A stretch of DNA of 64,000 nucleotides. Origin: Labia minor (lineage: Eukaryota > Arthropoda > Insecta > Dermaptera > Spongiphoridae). The notes beneath the pieces were generated by a model that was not told where the DNA came from, made no database searches, and saw only the letters and a program-made list of their open reading frames with translations. Position 1 is the stretch's first letter; each line of letters starts with the position of its first letter. The DNA is taken from positions 10,155,580 through 10,219,579 of the forward strand of contig OY720344.1 of NCBI GenBank assembly GCA_963082975.1, in the 5' to 3' direction. This document shows positions 34,641-46,641 of the stretch, piece by piece. The translations under genes and the position numbers were made by a program.

Positions 34641-35147
34641 CGTCTATCCTACAATATATAACAAGAATTCAGGATGAATCATCAGAGAAGATGAGATTGA
34701 TAATTTAAAAATGAATGACAAGAGCTCTACCACACCCTAATAAGATTACAGTTCTAACATTCCAAAATATAATTAATATTAATTATAATATTGAATATAA
34801 ATCTTTATTTTCTATTTTTTTTAGATAGATAAATACATATAAGTATTAAGTGAAATTATATTTTTTTAAAAAAAAATATTACTATCAAATTGCGTTTGGA
34901 ATTTTGCTTTTGTATTTTGAGCTAAAATATAAATAACAAGTGAAAAAAAGAAGTTTTATTTTTATTTTTTACTTTTTAAAATGGTTTATTTTTTAAGAAA
35001 ATATTTCTATTGAAAAATACTTAATTGTTCAAAATATACCGTAACAAGAAGAATTAGTTAGCAATTTTCATGCTCTGAAAATAAAACAAAAAATTGTTGA
35101 CATAAACAAAAAAAAAAAACAAAAAAAAAAAAAATTCAAATATTTTA

Positions 35148-35465
35148 TTAAATTCTTGGTCGAACATATATATTAGGTGTTTGTTTTGAATTTGACCGAT
35201 GAAATCGCTTCTCGAATGGAAAGTAAAAAAAGAATGTCATTAACGAAGAGGAGGCAGTGGCCTCAAAGTGTAAGAAGGTATGTTGGTCTGGCTGGGTAAC
35301 TGCGTAGTATACGCAAAGTAGACTATGTGTGTCATCCACGTGGAATGAACGAGAGGGAATGACGAGAGGCACTCGATTCACTTGAATATTTCGGATCCTG
35401 TACACTTGAACAGGGCCGGCGTCGTGACGGAGTTCAGGTGGATGGCATTCCAGACCCGAGTTCAT
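35148..35465 (-). CDS. Unrecognised 105-codon ATG frame in a GC-richer island
   Basis: Starts ATGAACTCGGGTCTGG and runs to TAA. Residues such as VQVYRIRNIQVNRVPLVIPS and VDDTHSLLCVYYAVTQPDQH look protein-like, but the end drifts into Phe/Asn/Lys codons. The plus strand has a competing 71-codon frame. It lies 1.2-1.5 kb upstream of PDPK1 on the same strand and could be 5' leader, an upstream exon or a conserved non-coding element. No domain recognised. Confidence 0.25.
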   Translation of the reverse strand: MNSGLECHPPELRHDAGPVQVYRIRNIQVNRVPLVIPSRSFHVDDTHSLLCVYYAVTQPDQHTFLHFEATASSSLMTFFFYFPFEKRFHRSNSKQTPNIYVRPRI

Positions 35466-35734
35466 TCATGCTTCCGCAACGGTACGTACCATGAAGAAAG
35501 GAATGCGCGCCAACTTCAGCATGTACTGAAGAAATTGGGCACACCGGAATTTTCCGATTTTCTCCATTTTCTATTTCAAAAGAAGATGGATGGATGAATG
35601 TTCTCACGATTATTTATGTAACGAACAACAAAACGATTTCTCTTTTTTGGGTTGGTAGGTAGGAATAAAAATGACCATCGTTTCGTTTCCAGAAGAATAT
35701 GATAATAAATAAATAATTAACAAAAGATAAATGG

Positions 35735-35965
35735 ATGGTAGATGGTATCTGTTTGTACCACGTGGCCTGGACAAGTATAGTGAGTGAGCTCAGTATGCTT
35801 TCGCGCTGGTCAATGACTCAATGCGTAGAGGCCAAGAGAATCTTAAGCCCAAGCCAAGTAAGCAGTCAGACAACAGCCACATGGAACGGAATGTGCTTCA
35901 GGAATGTGAGGGACGCGGACGTCGTCGCTCCAGTCAGCCTTTCAAATTCTCTTCTTAATCAATAG
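35735..35965. other. GC-richer island, candidate regulatory DNA
   Basis: CpG-containing stretch (GACGCGGACGTCGTCGCTCC near 35912) in AT-rich surroundings. The 76-codon plus frame has no start in good context and no splice support. Confidence 0.3.
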
Positions 35966-36499
35966 AAAAACACTCTCAGAAGCAAGAAAATATTTCTCTT
36001 GCGCAATGAACTTTATAATAATATCGTTTTCAAATAAAAAATTAAATAAATAAACGATTTTTTGATTGTATACAATCCCGAAACCAATCATTTATTATTA
36101 AAAAAAAATAAAAAAATAAAAAAAATATGATTGATTCCAATCTAATTTAGTCCAAACGATGAGCGCATAAATTTTACCTCCCTTGATGTTATTATTTATT
36201 TATCTTTTAACACTAGTAATAAATTGTGAAAATTTTCTCCTCTCAATTTGAAATGAAAACATAAGCTTCTACCTTGACGTTTCTACCATACCCGGATGAT
36301 TTATCTGTATATAAAAATAATGTTAAGCCTTCATAGATCTGCATTTGTTTATATACTCTTCTCTCACTCTACGTTTCTGTTGTGATTAAAATGAGAGAGA
36401 GAAAAAAAAAAGTTTAATTAAGAATGGGATTTGCATAATAAATACATAAACGTTCATTTCCGATGATGTGAATTTACTCTTATCTTTCATCCATTCATG

Positions 36500-36800
36500 A
36501 ATGTTTTGCATTTGTTGTTGGTGTTGTTTAGGACAGATGGCTTAGTTCCATTCCCAAGAGAATAGGATGTTAAGCTTTTGAAAAGCACTTGTCTACAATT
36601 TATTCGTCGCTTCTTTAGAAAGCAATAGGAGATGAGTCTAGACACCACGAGATGACAATTGGGATGACGAGACCAGACCAGGGAACGGGAGGGAGATGCT
36701 TCTTATCCCAGTCCGGAAGTCACTTCTAAGGTTTCAGACGGCAGTTCTATCCATAAGGGCTTGGATTGGATTGGTTCCTATTCAAGGTGAGATAATTTGT
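36500..36800. other. GC-richer island, candidate regulatory DNA
   Basis: About 300 bp of mixed-composition DNA with direct repeats of GGATTGG at about 36765-36775. No frame. Confidence 0.3.
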
Positions 36801-37419
36801 CTGGCTGCGTATTAGAAATCGAAACTAAATAGGTCACGATAAAATAAAAAATAAAAAATAAAAAGAAAGAAAGAATTTCGAATGAAACAAGTGCCAAAAT
36901 ATAATTTGATATTAAACGAAAATTTTTGAAAGTGAACAAAGAAAAAAGAGATCACGGCCAATTTTGTTAATTATTGATTAAATTATTGTTGACATGTTTA
37001 TTCTATTGTAAATAGATAGATAGGTGAAAATTATTTATTTATGTAAACAATTTCAGTTTCATTTCTTATCTTTTCAAAAAAAAAAAATATTTTTTTTTCC
37101 AATTCAATTTATTTTCTCTCCATAAGAAATAAGTACTTCTCAATCAGTAAATTAATAAATATTAATAATTAATTAATTAATGCTTGACAAGTGATGTAAA
37201 CAAATTCCAATCAAACAAATAAACTTTTTATCTCATGTAAAAATTGGACTTATTATTATTATTATTTATCTCCAATAATAAATTAGATAAGAATTATCGT
37301 ACTTATGAAGTGAAGACAATCCTAAGATGATTTATTGAAATGACATTCAAATGAATCGTTCTTTTATTTGAATGGCGATAATTTTTTTTTTCCTTTTTTT
37401 TTTTTTTTGAGGGAGGAGG

Positions 37420-37690
37420 GATTTTTATGTAGCGACAGGAAAGCGCGGGGTTTTCCTCGGTTCGATGGTTCCCACGTCGAGCATGTCCGTCGTAGAGGTC
37501 ATCGGCTTGCGGCATCCAGCAAGAGCAACAGCCAGGTCGGCTTGTTGGCCACCAGTCAGTGCCCCTCCCGAAAGCAACCAACTTTTCTCATTCTTCGGAA
37601 CTGCGTAGTTGTCCTCTCCTCACCTGAATCGGCGCCTACCTCGTTATTATGAAACACGTTCGGCAAATATACCGAGCTGACTGATCATCG
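37420..37690. other. GC-richer island with frames on both strands
   Basis: About 50% GC for 250 bp. Overlapping 90-codon frames on both strands (37303-37581 minus and 37368-37652 plus), neither with a family match. Open frames on both strands are what GC-rich non-coding DNA gives. Confidence 0.35.
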
Positions 37691-38619
37691 AACAACCAAT
37701 GGATAAAATAGAATAGAAGAAGAAAAATGACGACAAAAAAACAAAAAAAAAAAGAATTAAATCGAAAAATATTGACAAAATTATTCATATTATTTTTTCT
37801 TCAATCCAAATGATAGGATAGAAAAGTTAAGACCGGACGTTAAACTTGATAAAATGAGTAAACATTGGTATTTCCTTTTTTTATTATACAAATTTATACG
37901 ATTTAAATTCTCTAATTGGTTTTTTTTTCTATCTTAAAAGAAAAAAAATGTCAATTCTAATAAACTTGTAAAAATTTTTGTTAATTGTTCAGATTAGTTG
38001 TCATTTTTTGGATTTAGATAAAACTTTACCAGTGGGTTCCTTTTTTAATTCTAAAGTAAATTTCTTATGCAATATTTCTCGCTCTCTTTTAGTTTACTGG
38101 ATAAAAATTATTAAAATATGCAAATAAATCCATTGATATTCTATTTAGCTACCATGTTTTATTAATTTGACCATCAGAGGGTTCCACTAAATTTCAGGGG
38201 GGGATAGTTCGGATTGGATATAGAACAATTAAATAATTTTCCTAATGAATTAGTCAATAAAACATTATTAAATAGCTGCTAATTCATAACTAATTTCTCT
38301 GTCAAACATTAATAATTTTTATCTCGTAAACTAGAAGAGACCGAGAAATATTGTATAAGGAAAGTTCCTTTGAAATTAAAAAAGGAATCCATTAGCAAAG
38401 TTTTACACAAATCCATGACATGACAACTTATCTGAACAATTACCATATTGTTTTTATTATAGTGGCATTGATATGAGTTTTTTTTTTAGATGAATGGCTT
38501 CCTTTCCTCCCACCATTTCAAGGAATTTCAATTTGGCGTTAGTTAATTTAAAGAAGTGATATCAATAATTTTTGAACAAATTCGTTGTAATCCAATAAAT
38601 CGTAAGGCTAAATATATAG

Positions 38620-38740
38620 GATAGTTCGGCAACCCAGACGTCTCGGCATGCGTACGCAACGCAAAACTCCCTTCCCTTGGCTTCTGTCTATAAATCTAAA
38701 CATACGGGCCAATAGGCTACGCCGTTTTCTTCATTTCACC
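38620..38740 (+). promoter_or_regulatory. Promoter-like cluster (NRF1-like, TATA-like, CCAAT)
   Basis: GGCATGCGTACGCAACGC (similar to NRF1 sites), then TATAAAT at about 38689 and CCAAT near 38710. The orientation is not settled. Confidence 0.3.
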
Positions 38741-39109
38741 AACTTAAATTTATTATCTAATAATAATCATGATAAATATTAGTATTTATATTATTCTTTA
38801 AATCACAATTATAAATATATATACGAAAAGTTTCTACAATAAATTGAAAAAGAACAATTTAGCTAAAAATATTATATACTTTCTATTAATTTATAGTAGA
38901 TAAACCCTTGATTTTTAATTATACTGTTATTTATTTATAAACACTATCACTAACACATGAAAATTTATTATAATCAAGTATTTATTTATTTCAACACCTG
39001 TTTCTATCATGATTTTTTCGAAAAAAAAAAACTTTTACTTTTTTGCTAGTCGATTTTCGTTCTTATTTATATTCTATCTTAAATTGGAATAAGGATAAGA
39101 ATTTCTTAC

Positions 39110-39190
39110 CTGCTATCGCCCGACCGCCCGCCCGCCCGTCCATTTGTTCAACTAACCCAGAGGAATTGTAAACACCCCCCAACAAAAATA
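39110..39190 (-). other. Candidate 5' non-coding exon with strong donor
   Basis: On the minus strand GCGATAGCAG|GTAAGA (donor at 39109) matches the full donor consensus and closes a GC-rich segment with a tandem GGGC tract (GGACGGGCGGGCGGGCGG). No clear ATG, so it may be a leader exon, possibly of PDPK1, 5 kb upstream on the same strand. The 5' limit is a guess. Confidence 0.35.
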
Positions 39191-39565
39191 AATTTTCTTT
39201 TATCAAAGTTCAGTTAGGGGCCAAGATTTCTGTTTGTAATGTTACAAAAACATTTTCATAAAAAAAAAATAACAAAAATACAAAAATACATTCATTCTAC
39301 ATATATTCTAAAAGAAGCAAGCAATTTTAAACATTCAACTTTGATTAATTCTATTTATATAGATAAAAGGCAAATGCCAATTAAAATTCCCTCTGATGCT
39401 TCTCATTCCTGTTATAAAAGGACAAAGAACGAAGAAGAAAGAATTTTGTTTAGAATACAAAAAAAAAAAATAAACATCTATATTGGATCAAATTTTTTAA
39501 ATTAATTAGTAGGGGATCTAGCGAGAAAAATCTTATTTTATAAATAAAACTTTTAAATAAATAAG

Positions 39566-40141
39566 CTGGAGTGTCTCCACTCGACTATCTCGCAAATTTG
39601 AATTGGATTAAATAACTTAATATATTATATTTAAATTAAATTTAATAAATTATAAATTATTAATAATATTTATTAAACCAGCGCATGTTTGGCTCTTTGT
39701 TGATGGCACCACTTCACGTGTTGGCGCGTGAGATTTGCAGTGTTATAAAATTAATTCAGGTACTTTCAGCGATTCAATCAAGCTGAAAATCTATATATAT
39801 CAGTTTTATACAATATAAAAATAATATCATATAAAAAACTATCAAACCTAAATCTTTATTTTTACGGTCAGTTTAGAGGAAAATAAATGAAAACGTGGTA
39901 GGTAATGACCCTCTTCAGTTAAATTTGTTAAAAGATGATAGAAAACTACGAATTTTGAATAATGTCCGTATACCAAATTTCATATTTCTAGCTCAAATCG
40001 TTTTTGTGTAATACATACATACACACACACACAGAGACATTTTTCTCAACCTTTTCAAAATAATTCAGGGACCTTTAAAACGTATAAAAACATCAAAATC
40101 GAAAATTTTCATGATCGCAATACTACCTCTGGCGAGATAGT
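39566..40141 (+). repeat. Repeat family A, copy 5
   Basis: Full-length A: CTGGAGTGTCTCCACTCGAC start, TTTGGCTCTTTGTTGATGGC, GCGATTCAATCAAGCTGAAA, ACACACACACAGAGAC, and the 3' hairpin with one stem mismatch (ACTACCTC-TGGC-GAGATAGT). Confidence 0.8.
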
Positions 40142-40559
40142 AAAAAAGAAACAAAAAAAAATTATATTACAATCTAACCTGGGGAAAAGAATTTAAAAAA
40201 TATGATTTGTTGGTTAGTAATAAATTAAATAACACTAACAAAGAAGTAAATAAATGACGTCGATCAATGCAAATTGAATCTAATTGAATTTAACAAAAGG
40301 TATTACGAATCAAGAACAACTATCCTGACATAACTATTGGTCGGAATGCCAACAAAACCAAAGGGAGGATTTTGTAATATAAAGGTCAATCTAGGGGAAC
40401 GTGTGTAGCACATGATCGCCTTAATGAAGAGCACGTGCTTGCTAACCTTGGCTTGGAATCCAATTAAATAATATTTTATATCTATATCTATCTCTCTATC
40501 TATATATATAGATTTTTATATAGATATATAAAAAAGAATAAGAGAATAGAGAGAAGGTA

Positions 40560-40850
40560 GATTGGGTTGATGTCCTTGGGACAGAAGGAATCCAATCAAA
40601 AGGCGATTGCTCCCAGGGCGTTTTTGGGGAAAATTTCAAGGGCGCCGTCGGCGACAATAAACCCTAAAAAGCTGGTCGATAGTGTCAGGGGTCGTTGAGA
40701 GAGAGGTCTGTAAGGTCAGAGGTCAGCCCAAGGGTTGTGATGCAGAGGGTGGAAATGCAAGGCAAGTACCGTCCGCCCACGCATTCGTGCGGGGTTGGTT
40801 GCCTAGCTGACACCTCCTAATCCTTCTCCATTCATCATTTCCACCCACCA
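40560..40850. promoter_or_regulatory. GC-rich island containing a DR1 nuclear-receptor site
   Basis: About 290 bp of near-50% GC without a convincing frame. AGGTCA-G-AGGTCA at 40713-40725 is a perfect direct repeat with one-base spacing, the site used by RXR/USP heterodimers and HNF4-type receptors. Two close variants of GTCAGGGGTCG lie nearby. Binding is inferred only from the motif. Confidence 0.5.
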
Positions 40851-41929
40851 TTATTATTTAGTTATCTTTTGCCATATATTTAGATATAATACATTCATAC
40901 ATGTAAATATATACTACAATATATATAAAATTGTTGTTTTTTTTTTTAAATAACAAATTTAAATTATTTGAATTTAAAAATAAAAAAAATGTTTTTTTTT
41001 TGGATATTATTAATCTATAATTATAATAAAATTAAATTAAATTTGTTTTTAAATTCAAATATTCATATTTTTTTTTTTAAATGAAAAAACGATTTTTTTT
41101 AATGATTAAAAATGAAATGAATGAAAAATAAATAATTGTTAAATCTTTTAATCCAAAAGGAATGATAAATAGTTGAGTGCTGGCCTGTATTCTTGGCCTG
41201 TTCTAATTTCAACTGTGAGCAATGTCAAAGCGTGTGTATACAATTAAGGAGGGGAATTTATTTCCCGCCCAGCGCGTATTATACTACTCTTTGATAAAAA
41301 AACAAAACAAAACAAAATATTAATATTAATTTTTTTTTTATATTTTAAATAAATAAATTATAAAAAAATACCTTGGTTTATTAAAATAAATAAATAATAG
41401 GTTTGTTTTTATTTTTATTTGGTCACCAAAGTCCGGTTACTAATTAATTAATTGAATAAATTAATTTTAGTGAAAAGAGAGATACACGGGTGTAAAAATA
41501 TTAACTGGTTTTTTTATATGCTTTGGAAAAAGTATCACACGTATTGGAACGTCCTTGGATATTTGTTTTCTATAAACAAGTGGGCAAAAAAAAGTTGTTT
41601 TTTTTCAATCTCTTACCAAAACAACAAATCTTTTCACTTTTTCTGATATCTATCAAAATTTAACAATAAAAAAACAATTAATTTAATTGTAATTCGAATA
41701 TTAAGATTGATTTAATAATATGTGACACTAATTTTTTTTTTTTTTAATTCATAAAATTGGTTCAAAGTTATTAGATGGATATTATATAAGAGGTGAAAAA
41801 TAAAATTTACTCACCATTTAAGGACAATTAATGATTATAGCAAATGCTGATTCAGAATATCTATTATTTTCAAGTTAAAGAATGTATTCACTAAAATCCA
41901 ATGAATTTTTTTCAAATGGATTCACTACT

Positions 41930-42340
41930 CAGAACAGATGCTGATTCACGTGTTATTATCAGGGTGTCTTGGAAGTGACTGAGCGCTCTTGCGTCGAGCA
42001 GTTCATTCATTGGCTCTCCTGGACTCAACTAAAACGTCACTGATACCTCCCCTCCCCCTAAAAACACCTACGACGCATGCTCCAATACCAAGACAAGGCT
42101 ACGGAATAGTGTGTGAGTGTGTCGGTGTAAGTGCGGCACTCGCGCAGTGACGTCATAGGCTCTCTTGATTTCCTATTGGTCGAACCTTCCTTTTCCCCCA
42201 CTTCTCTTTCGCCAGTACGTGGAACTCTATCCCTTCCCTAACTTCAACAACACACACATCGTCACGGAAAACCCACTCACACCAAAACAACACATCCTCT
42301 TTCTGAATAATAATAGGGTCGCTAGAAATCGCTCAATTGT
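41930..42340. promoter_or_regulatory. Candidate TATA-less promoter with CRE and CCAAT box
   Basis: A GC-rich island. Within 45 bp it has GCGCAG, TGACGTCA (42148-42155) and ATTGG (inverted CCAAT, 42175-42179), with an NRF1-like GACGCATGCTCC 80 bp earlier. This is the usual make-up of housekeeping, often bidirectional, promoters. The candidate gene at 43.2-44.1 kb lies on the plus side and the PDPK1 leader region on the minus side. A 62-codon plus frame at 42165 is not otherwise supported. Another TGACGTCA lies at 42520-42527. Confidence 0.45.
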
Positions 42341-43204
42341 TGATAAAATATAAAAATAATTATGATTTTAAAATATTTACTATTTTTATATTAAATATAT
42401 ATATTAATATTAAAGTTTATTTTATATCATTATTCAATGATATCAATAAAAATATACTCCCTCTTATAATTAAATAAGGGATACTCATAAATTATGTACT
42501 TATCTATTAGGGATGAGTATGACGTCATCTTTTAAATGCAATGCCAATCAACAAAAATAAACAAGCAAATTAATATTAATTTATTTAATCAAGAAAGTAA
42601 AAAAAAAATAAAAATATTTTTTATTATTATTGTAAATACAGATAAAATGTCGGTACCTATTTAAATTTAATGATTATTACAATAATACCTTCAACATAAA
42701 AATAAAATCAATATAATCCGAGAAGATTGGTTATATTAAAAACCAATTGGAATTAGAAATACCTGTAATATGAAGGCAAATTATTTTAATCCGACATTAC
42801 TATTTGAATATTAATAAATAAATAATATAACAATTGACTAAAAATATTTTTTTACATTTTAAAAATGTATTTTTATATACATATTTACTTATATATATAT
42901 TTTTCTTTTAAAATTGGAACTTTATTTTATTGAAAAATGTTCTTTGATTAAATAGAATTTTATTCTTGCATTTTCCGCTCTAAATAATATATATCTCCTT
43001 TCTCTCTAGATAGTATTAATTAATCCATGGGTTGTGTGACAATTGAATAGAGATTAAATAATGAATTACAGATAAAATCGAATACTTTGAACTTGGGTTT
43101 ATCTTCAGAAATATATATATATATATATATAATGCTAATGAATTCTGAAGAATTTTCCAAATTGTATCCAATAAAACGGCATCATTTTCTTCTTTGTAAC
43201 AAAG

Positions 43205-43276
43205 ATGGCTGATAGCCAGCCTGCTATTCTTTACTACGTCCTCTGCAGCTACACCGATTGTGAAATCAATTATTAA
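43205..43276 (+). CDS. Short ATG frame, possible first exon, unrecognised
   Basis: A T-rich AG-ended tract (TTTTCTTCTTTGTAACAAAG) precedes ATGGCTGATAGC, giving MADSQPAILYYVLCSYTDCE then a stop after INY. GTGAAA at 43256 is a possible donor. The minus strand is open in the same register (TIGVAAEDVVKNSRLAISH). Coding strand undecided. Confidence 0.25.
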   Translation: MADSQPAILYYVLCSYTDCEINY

Positions 43277-43459
43277 CTTTGAATACAATTTTATTCGCTA
43301 AATTTCTTAAAACAAAAAGAAACGTTCGACCTTGCCTGTATGGAGAGGCAGGGAAAGAATCAAGGCAAAAAAAGAAAAAAAAAAAAATAACAGACATGAA
43401 GTTGGCAAGGCCAGGCCGACATCTCTTGAGCTTCACTACAAAATCTTTGCGTGCATTAG

Positions 43460-43573
43460 AGATTAGAATTGCACCTTAATCGGAAACGTGGAATGACACC
43501 TACTGTTCAAATGAAAAGAGCAATTCGGAAAACCAACACGCAAACCACACCTCAACTTCATCACTACGAAGAA
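43460..43573 (+). CDS. Candidate exon with strong donor, unrecognised
   Basis: 38 open codons (RLELHLNRKRGMTPTVQMKR, then AIRKTNTQTTPQLHHYEE) ending exactly at a full-consensus donor GAA|GTAAGTATT (43574). The acceptor GCATTAG at 43453-43459 is mediocre. Intron phase 0, matching the next candidate exon at 43672. Basic composition, no domain recognised. Confidence 0.4.
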
Positions 43574-43671
43574 GTAAGTATTCGAAAAGGAAAAATGAAT
43601 GACAACTTTGTAAACAAGTTTCAAACATTTTCTTTCATGTTATTCTATATGGGTTTTTCCCTCTTTTCTAG

Positions 43672-43713
43672 GAGGAAACTAACGGTCAGAAAAAAAACTC
43701 AAGTTTCAAATAA
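43672..43713 (+). CDS. Candidate last exon joined to 43460-43573
   Basis: A strong acceptor (TTTTTCCCTCTTTTCTAG) then EETNGQKKNSSFK and TAA, in phase 0 with the preceding exon. The predicted intron is 98 bp, in the size range of the short PDPK1 introns. Together they would give a basic, hydrophilic C-terminus. Unrecognised. Confidence 0.35.
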   Translation, partial: EETNGQKKNSSFK

Positions 43714-43810
43714 ATATTATAAATGTAAAGAAAAAATTGTTCAGCAAATAAATATTGTTCATAAAGTAGAATATTCATCATCAATACAATTTAATAAATT
43801 TAAATAAAAG

Positions 43811-44140
43811 AAAGAAAAAAAAACGCAAAAGAAAATTGTTTTGATCTTTGGACTGATCGTTCCAACGAATCACACGGATAGCACTAATGATGATGATTAT
43901 GTTGAAGATGATAGTTCACTTGCTTGTCAGTGTGTATGGTGCAAATTACAAACATTCAAACCAATCAGTCAACCACTAAATAGGCAACGAACTTTGTTAG
44001 GCGACCTTAACGATGTCACAATAAGTCGCCAAGGATATAATGAATGGCGTCGTAGCTACATTCAAGTTCCGGATTCACTTTTGGAATCATTATCGAGATT
44101 ATCGAGATATAGAAGGGGGGGAATTACCCGAAAACATTAA
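43811..44140 (+). CDS. Unrecognised 100-codon coding-looking frame
   Basis: An open frame to a TAA at 44140 whose central part (SLACQCVWCKLQTFKPIS, RQRTLLGDLNDVTISRQGYN, EWRRSYIQVPDSLLESLSRL) has balanced codons and a C-x-C-x2-C cluster, unlike the AT-codon frames nearby. No ATG at the front, so it would be an exon. An AG at 43809-43810 or 43830-43831 would enter in phase 0, as left by the 43573 donor, but both lack a pyrimidine tract. It may be an alternative end to the same gene. Family not recognised. Confidence 0.4.
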   Translation, partial: KEKKTQKKIVLIFGLIVPTNHTDSTNDDDYVEDDSSLACQCVWCKLQTFKPISQPLNRQRTLLGDLNDVTISRQGYNEWRRSYIQVPDSLLESLSRLSRYRRGGITRKH

Positions 44141-46640
44141 CAAGTCATGAATATTGGTTGAAGGTTGAAGGAAATAAAAACAATCAATTAGAACAGCTGT
44201 TTGTTGGTTTAACATTGATCCATTTCAAATGACTATACTTATGACAAAAAAAAATGATAAAATTAGTTGAACAAATTTCAATGAAAATTTTATTATTGTT
44301 TCTTAATATTATAAATGAACTAATAAAAGCAAAAGAAGGAAAAAAGTGAAATAATGTCAATAAAATAATTATAAAAATTATATAATAAACAAAATTAAAG
44401 AAAGAAAAAGAAAATAAGAAAAATTATTTGTTACCAAGATTAGGCAATATGTAGTAACATTTTTATTTTTATTTTTTTCCAAAAGTGAAATTATTTTAAA
44501 AATCTCTGTGATATTTATTTATTTAATAAACAAAAACTTTTATTTTGGTAGTTGTATTGTTAATTAATTAATAATTTTAATTTTTATGTAAGTATTTCTT
44601 ATTTATTATTTTAATATATATATATATTTATATTTAAAAAAGAAAATGATTTATTTGGAATACAAACTACAATTTTTAATTCGATTTTAAATAAATTTGT
44701 TATTGTTGGCTTCTTCTCAATGTAGGTTATGTTCAGTAAGATTTAATCGGTTTATTATAGAACGAACGAGTCGATGATAAACAAAGAATGGGAAATGGAA
44801 TGGAGGCGCCGAATGTGAGATAAGTGCCAGGATCACGTGCTCAACGAAAGCTTGTGATTTCCCTTTAAGCTGGCTTATTTATAATCATATTTTGCATTGT
44901 ATGTTGTTTCCCACTTGAATTCAATGTATACGATGAAAATGATTTGTTATCAGATCCTATTTGATAGAGGTGGAGAGAATAAGTGACGAATTCAATTGAC
45001 CTTTCTATATTGAATGATGGTCCATGGAAAATGATAACGGAAAACCTTATAATGGCATTTTTTTTAAAAAAAGTATTTTTGGCTAGCTATCTATTTCATT
45101 CACCTTCATTTGGCTAGTGGGTGTCAGTCAATTAGACTGTAGAGAGTCAAATTCATATAAGCATGAAAATCGAGTCAAGTCAATCAAAGGGAAATCATCG
45201 TTAAATTCAATTACAATTACCATGTTAATTAATAGAAAGATGAAAAGAGTTGCTTGGTTGTTAGTGAGACCTGGTTTTGAAATAGAGAGGAAAAAAAAAC
45301 ATACACATACACAAAAACAGATATGCTATTTTCTATCCCCTTGAGTTTGGTTTGTTTCAAGAAGAAAACGAGCGAGGAGCAAAGCTGACAAACGTCCCAG
45401 TATGTCAAGCAACATAAAGAGAGACAGTGAGTCATGTCAAAAGGATTAGGGACAGGTAAATAAAAATATTGTACTTTAAATTCAAGCCAGTCATTTAAAT
45501 AAAACAATATAAGAGGAAAAAAAGTGATATTTATAATATTTAAAACTTTTTTTATCAAAAATAAGAAAATAAAGGAACCATTTTTTTAAAAAAAAAAACA
45601 TTAATTAAGAATTTAAAAATAATAATAAATCTTATTTTAATATCAAAAATATTTAAAGTATCAAGTGGAATATAAAAAAAATTGATTTTTTTTTAAATAG
45701 TATTATAAGAAAATAAATAAATAGATAATTCAACATATAGTAATAATTGAACATAAATTATACATTCAAAATTATTATAGTTACTATTAGACAATTTTGC
45801 CAAGGAAATGATCTATTCGTAAATCTTAGATGTAGAAATTTAATTTACTTATCATTTAGAATAAATAAAATTCATATATAGTGTAAAAACTTAAAAATGA
45901 ATTTTATTATTATTAGAATGTTGAAGAAAAAATAATCAATATCGTAAGTAAATATATATTATAAAATTTAGATGTTTATGAAATTGTATTATTATTTCTT
46001 AACCTCATCCTTGACATTTTTAACCTTTAGTTATTTAAGCCAACATAATTATTTAAATAAATCAACAAATGTAAAGAACAATTTACAAGTTATTCATTTA
46101 ATTTAAAAGAAATTTAAAGCAAGTTTTCTATTGCCCTTGAATTATTGCCAAGGTAAAAAAAAATTTATATTATTATACATTATATATTTTTATATTAAAT
46201 TTTTAACTAATCGAAATAATTTTGAATAGAATATAAGAAAATTAATTGACAGTGAAATAAAAAAATAAATAAATTATTTAATTATATTTTAGTTTTAATA
46301 TATATATATATATATATATATTAATATTAAATCTCACTTATAAGTTCAGAGAATTAAGTAAAAGCCATATTTTAAGACATGTAGGGGAATAATATCGATT
46401 TCAAAATACCAGTAATGGTTGATGAATGGAGAGAAGTTGCGTGTAAAGAGAAATATATTTACGTAACCTAATTCAGCAGGCCATTTACAAAGGTAACCTA
46501 GGTCTAGTTTTATTAACGAAATGCAATGTTATTTTTAAATGGAATTCTCACAAACCAACGAGTTGAGATTATTTTTCTCGTTTATCTTCTTTTCCTTTGC
46601 GAATAATTTAATTAAAATGTAAAATTGTTTATTACTTCAG
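44141..46640. other. AT-rich DNA with a small island at 44755-44880
   Basis: The island has an E-box CACGTG near 44838 and GGAGGCGCCG. A second mixed stretch at 45110-45420 has frames on both strands without support. A TA run lies at about 46302-46321. Confidence 0.4.
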
Positions 46641-46641
46641 A

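Noticed and set aside
41452..41646. 64-codon plus frame
   Set aside because: Aromatic/Lys-rich chance frame, no start context or splice sites.
45229..45558. 109-codon minus frame
   Set aside because: Phe/Leu/Val-rich with no ATG context. It overlaps an equally open plus frame, and no domain is visible.
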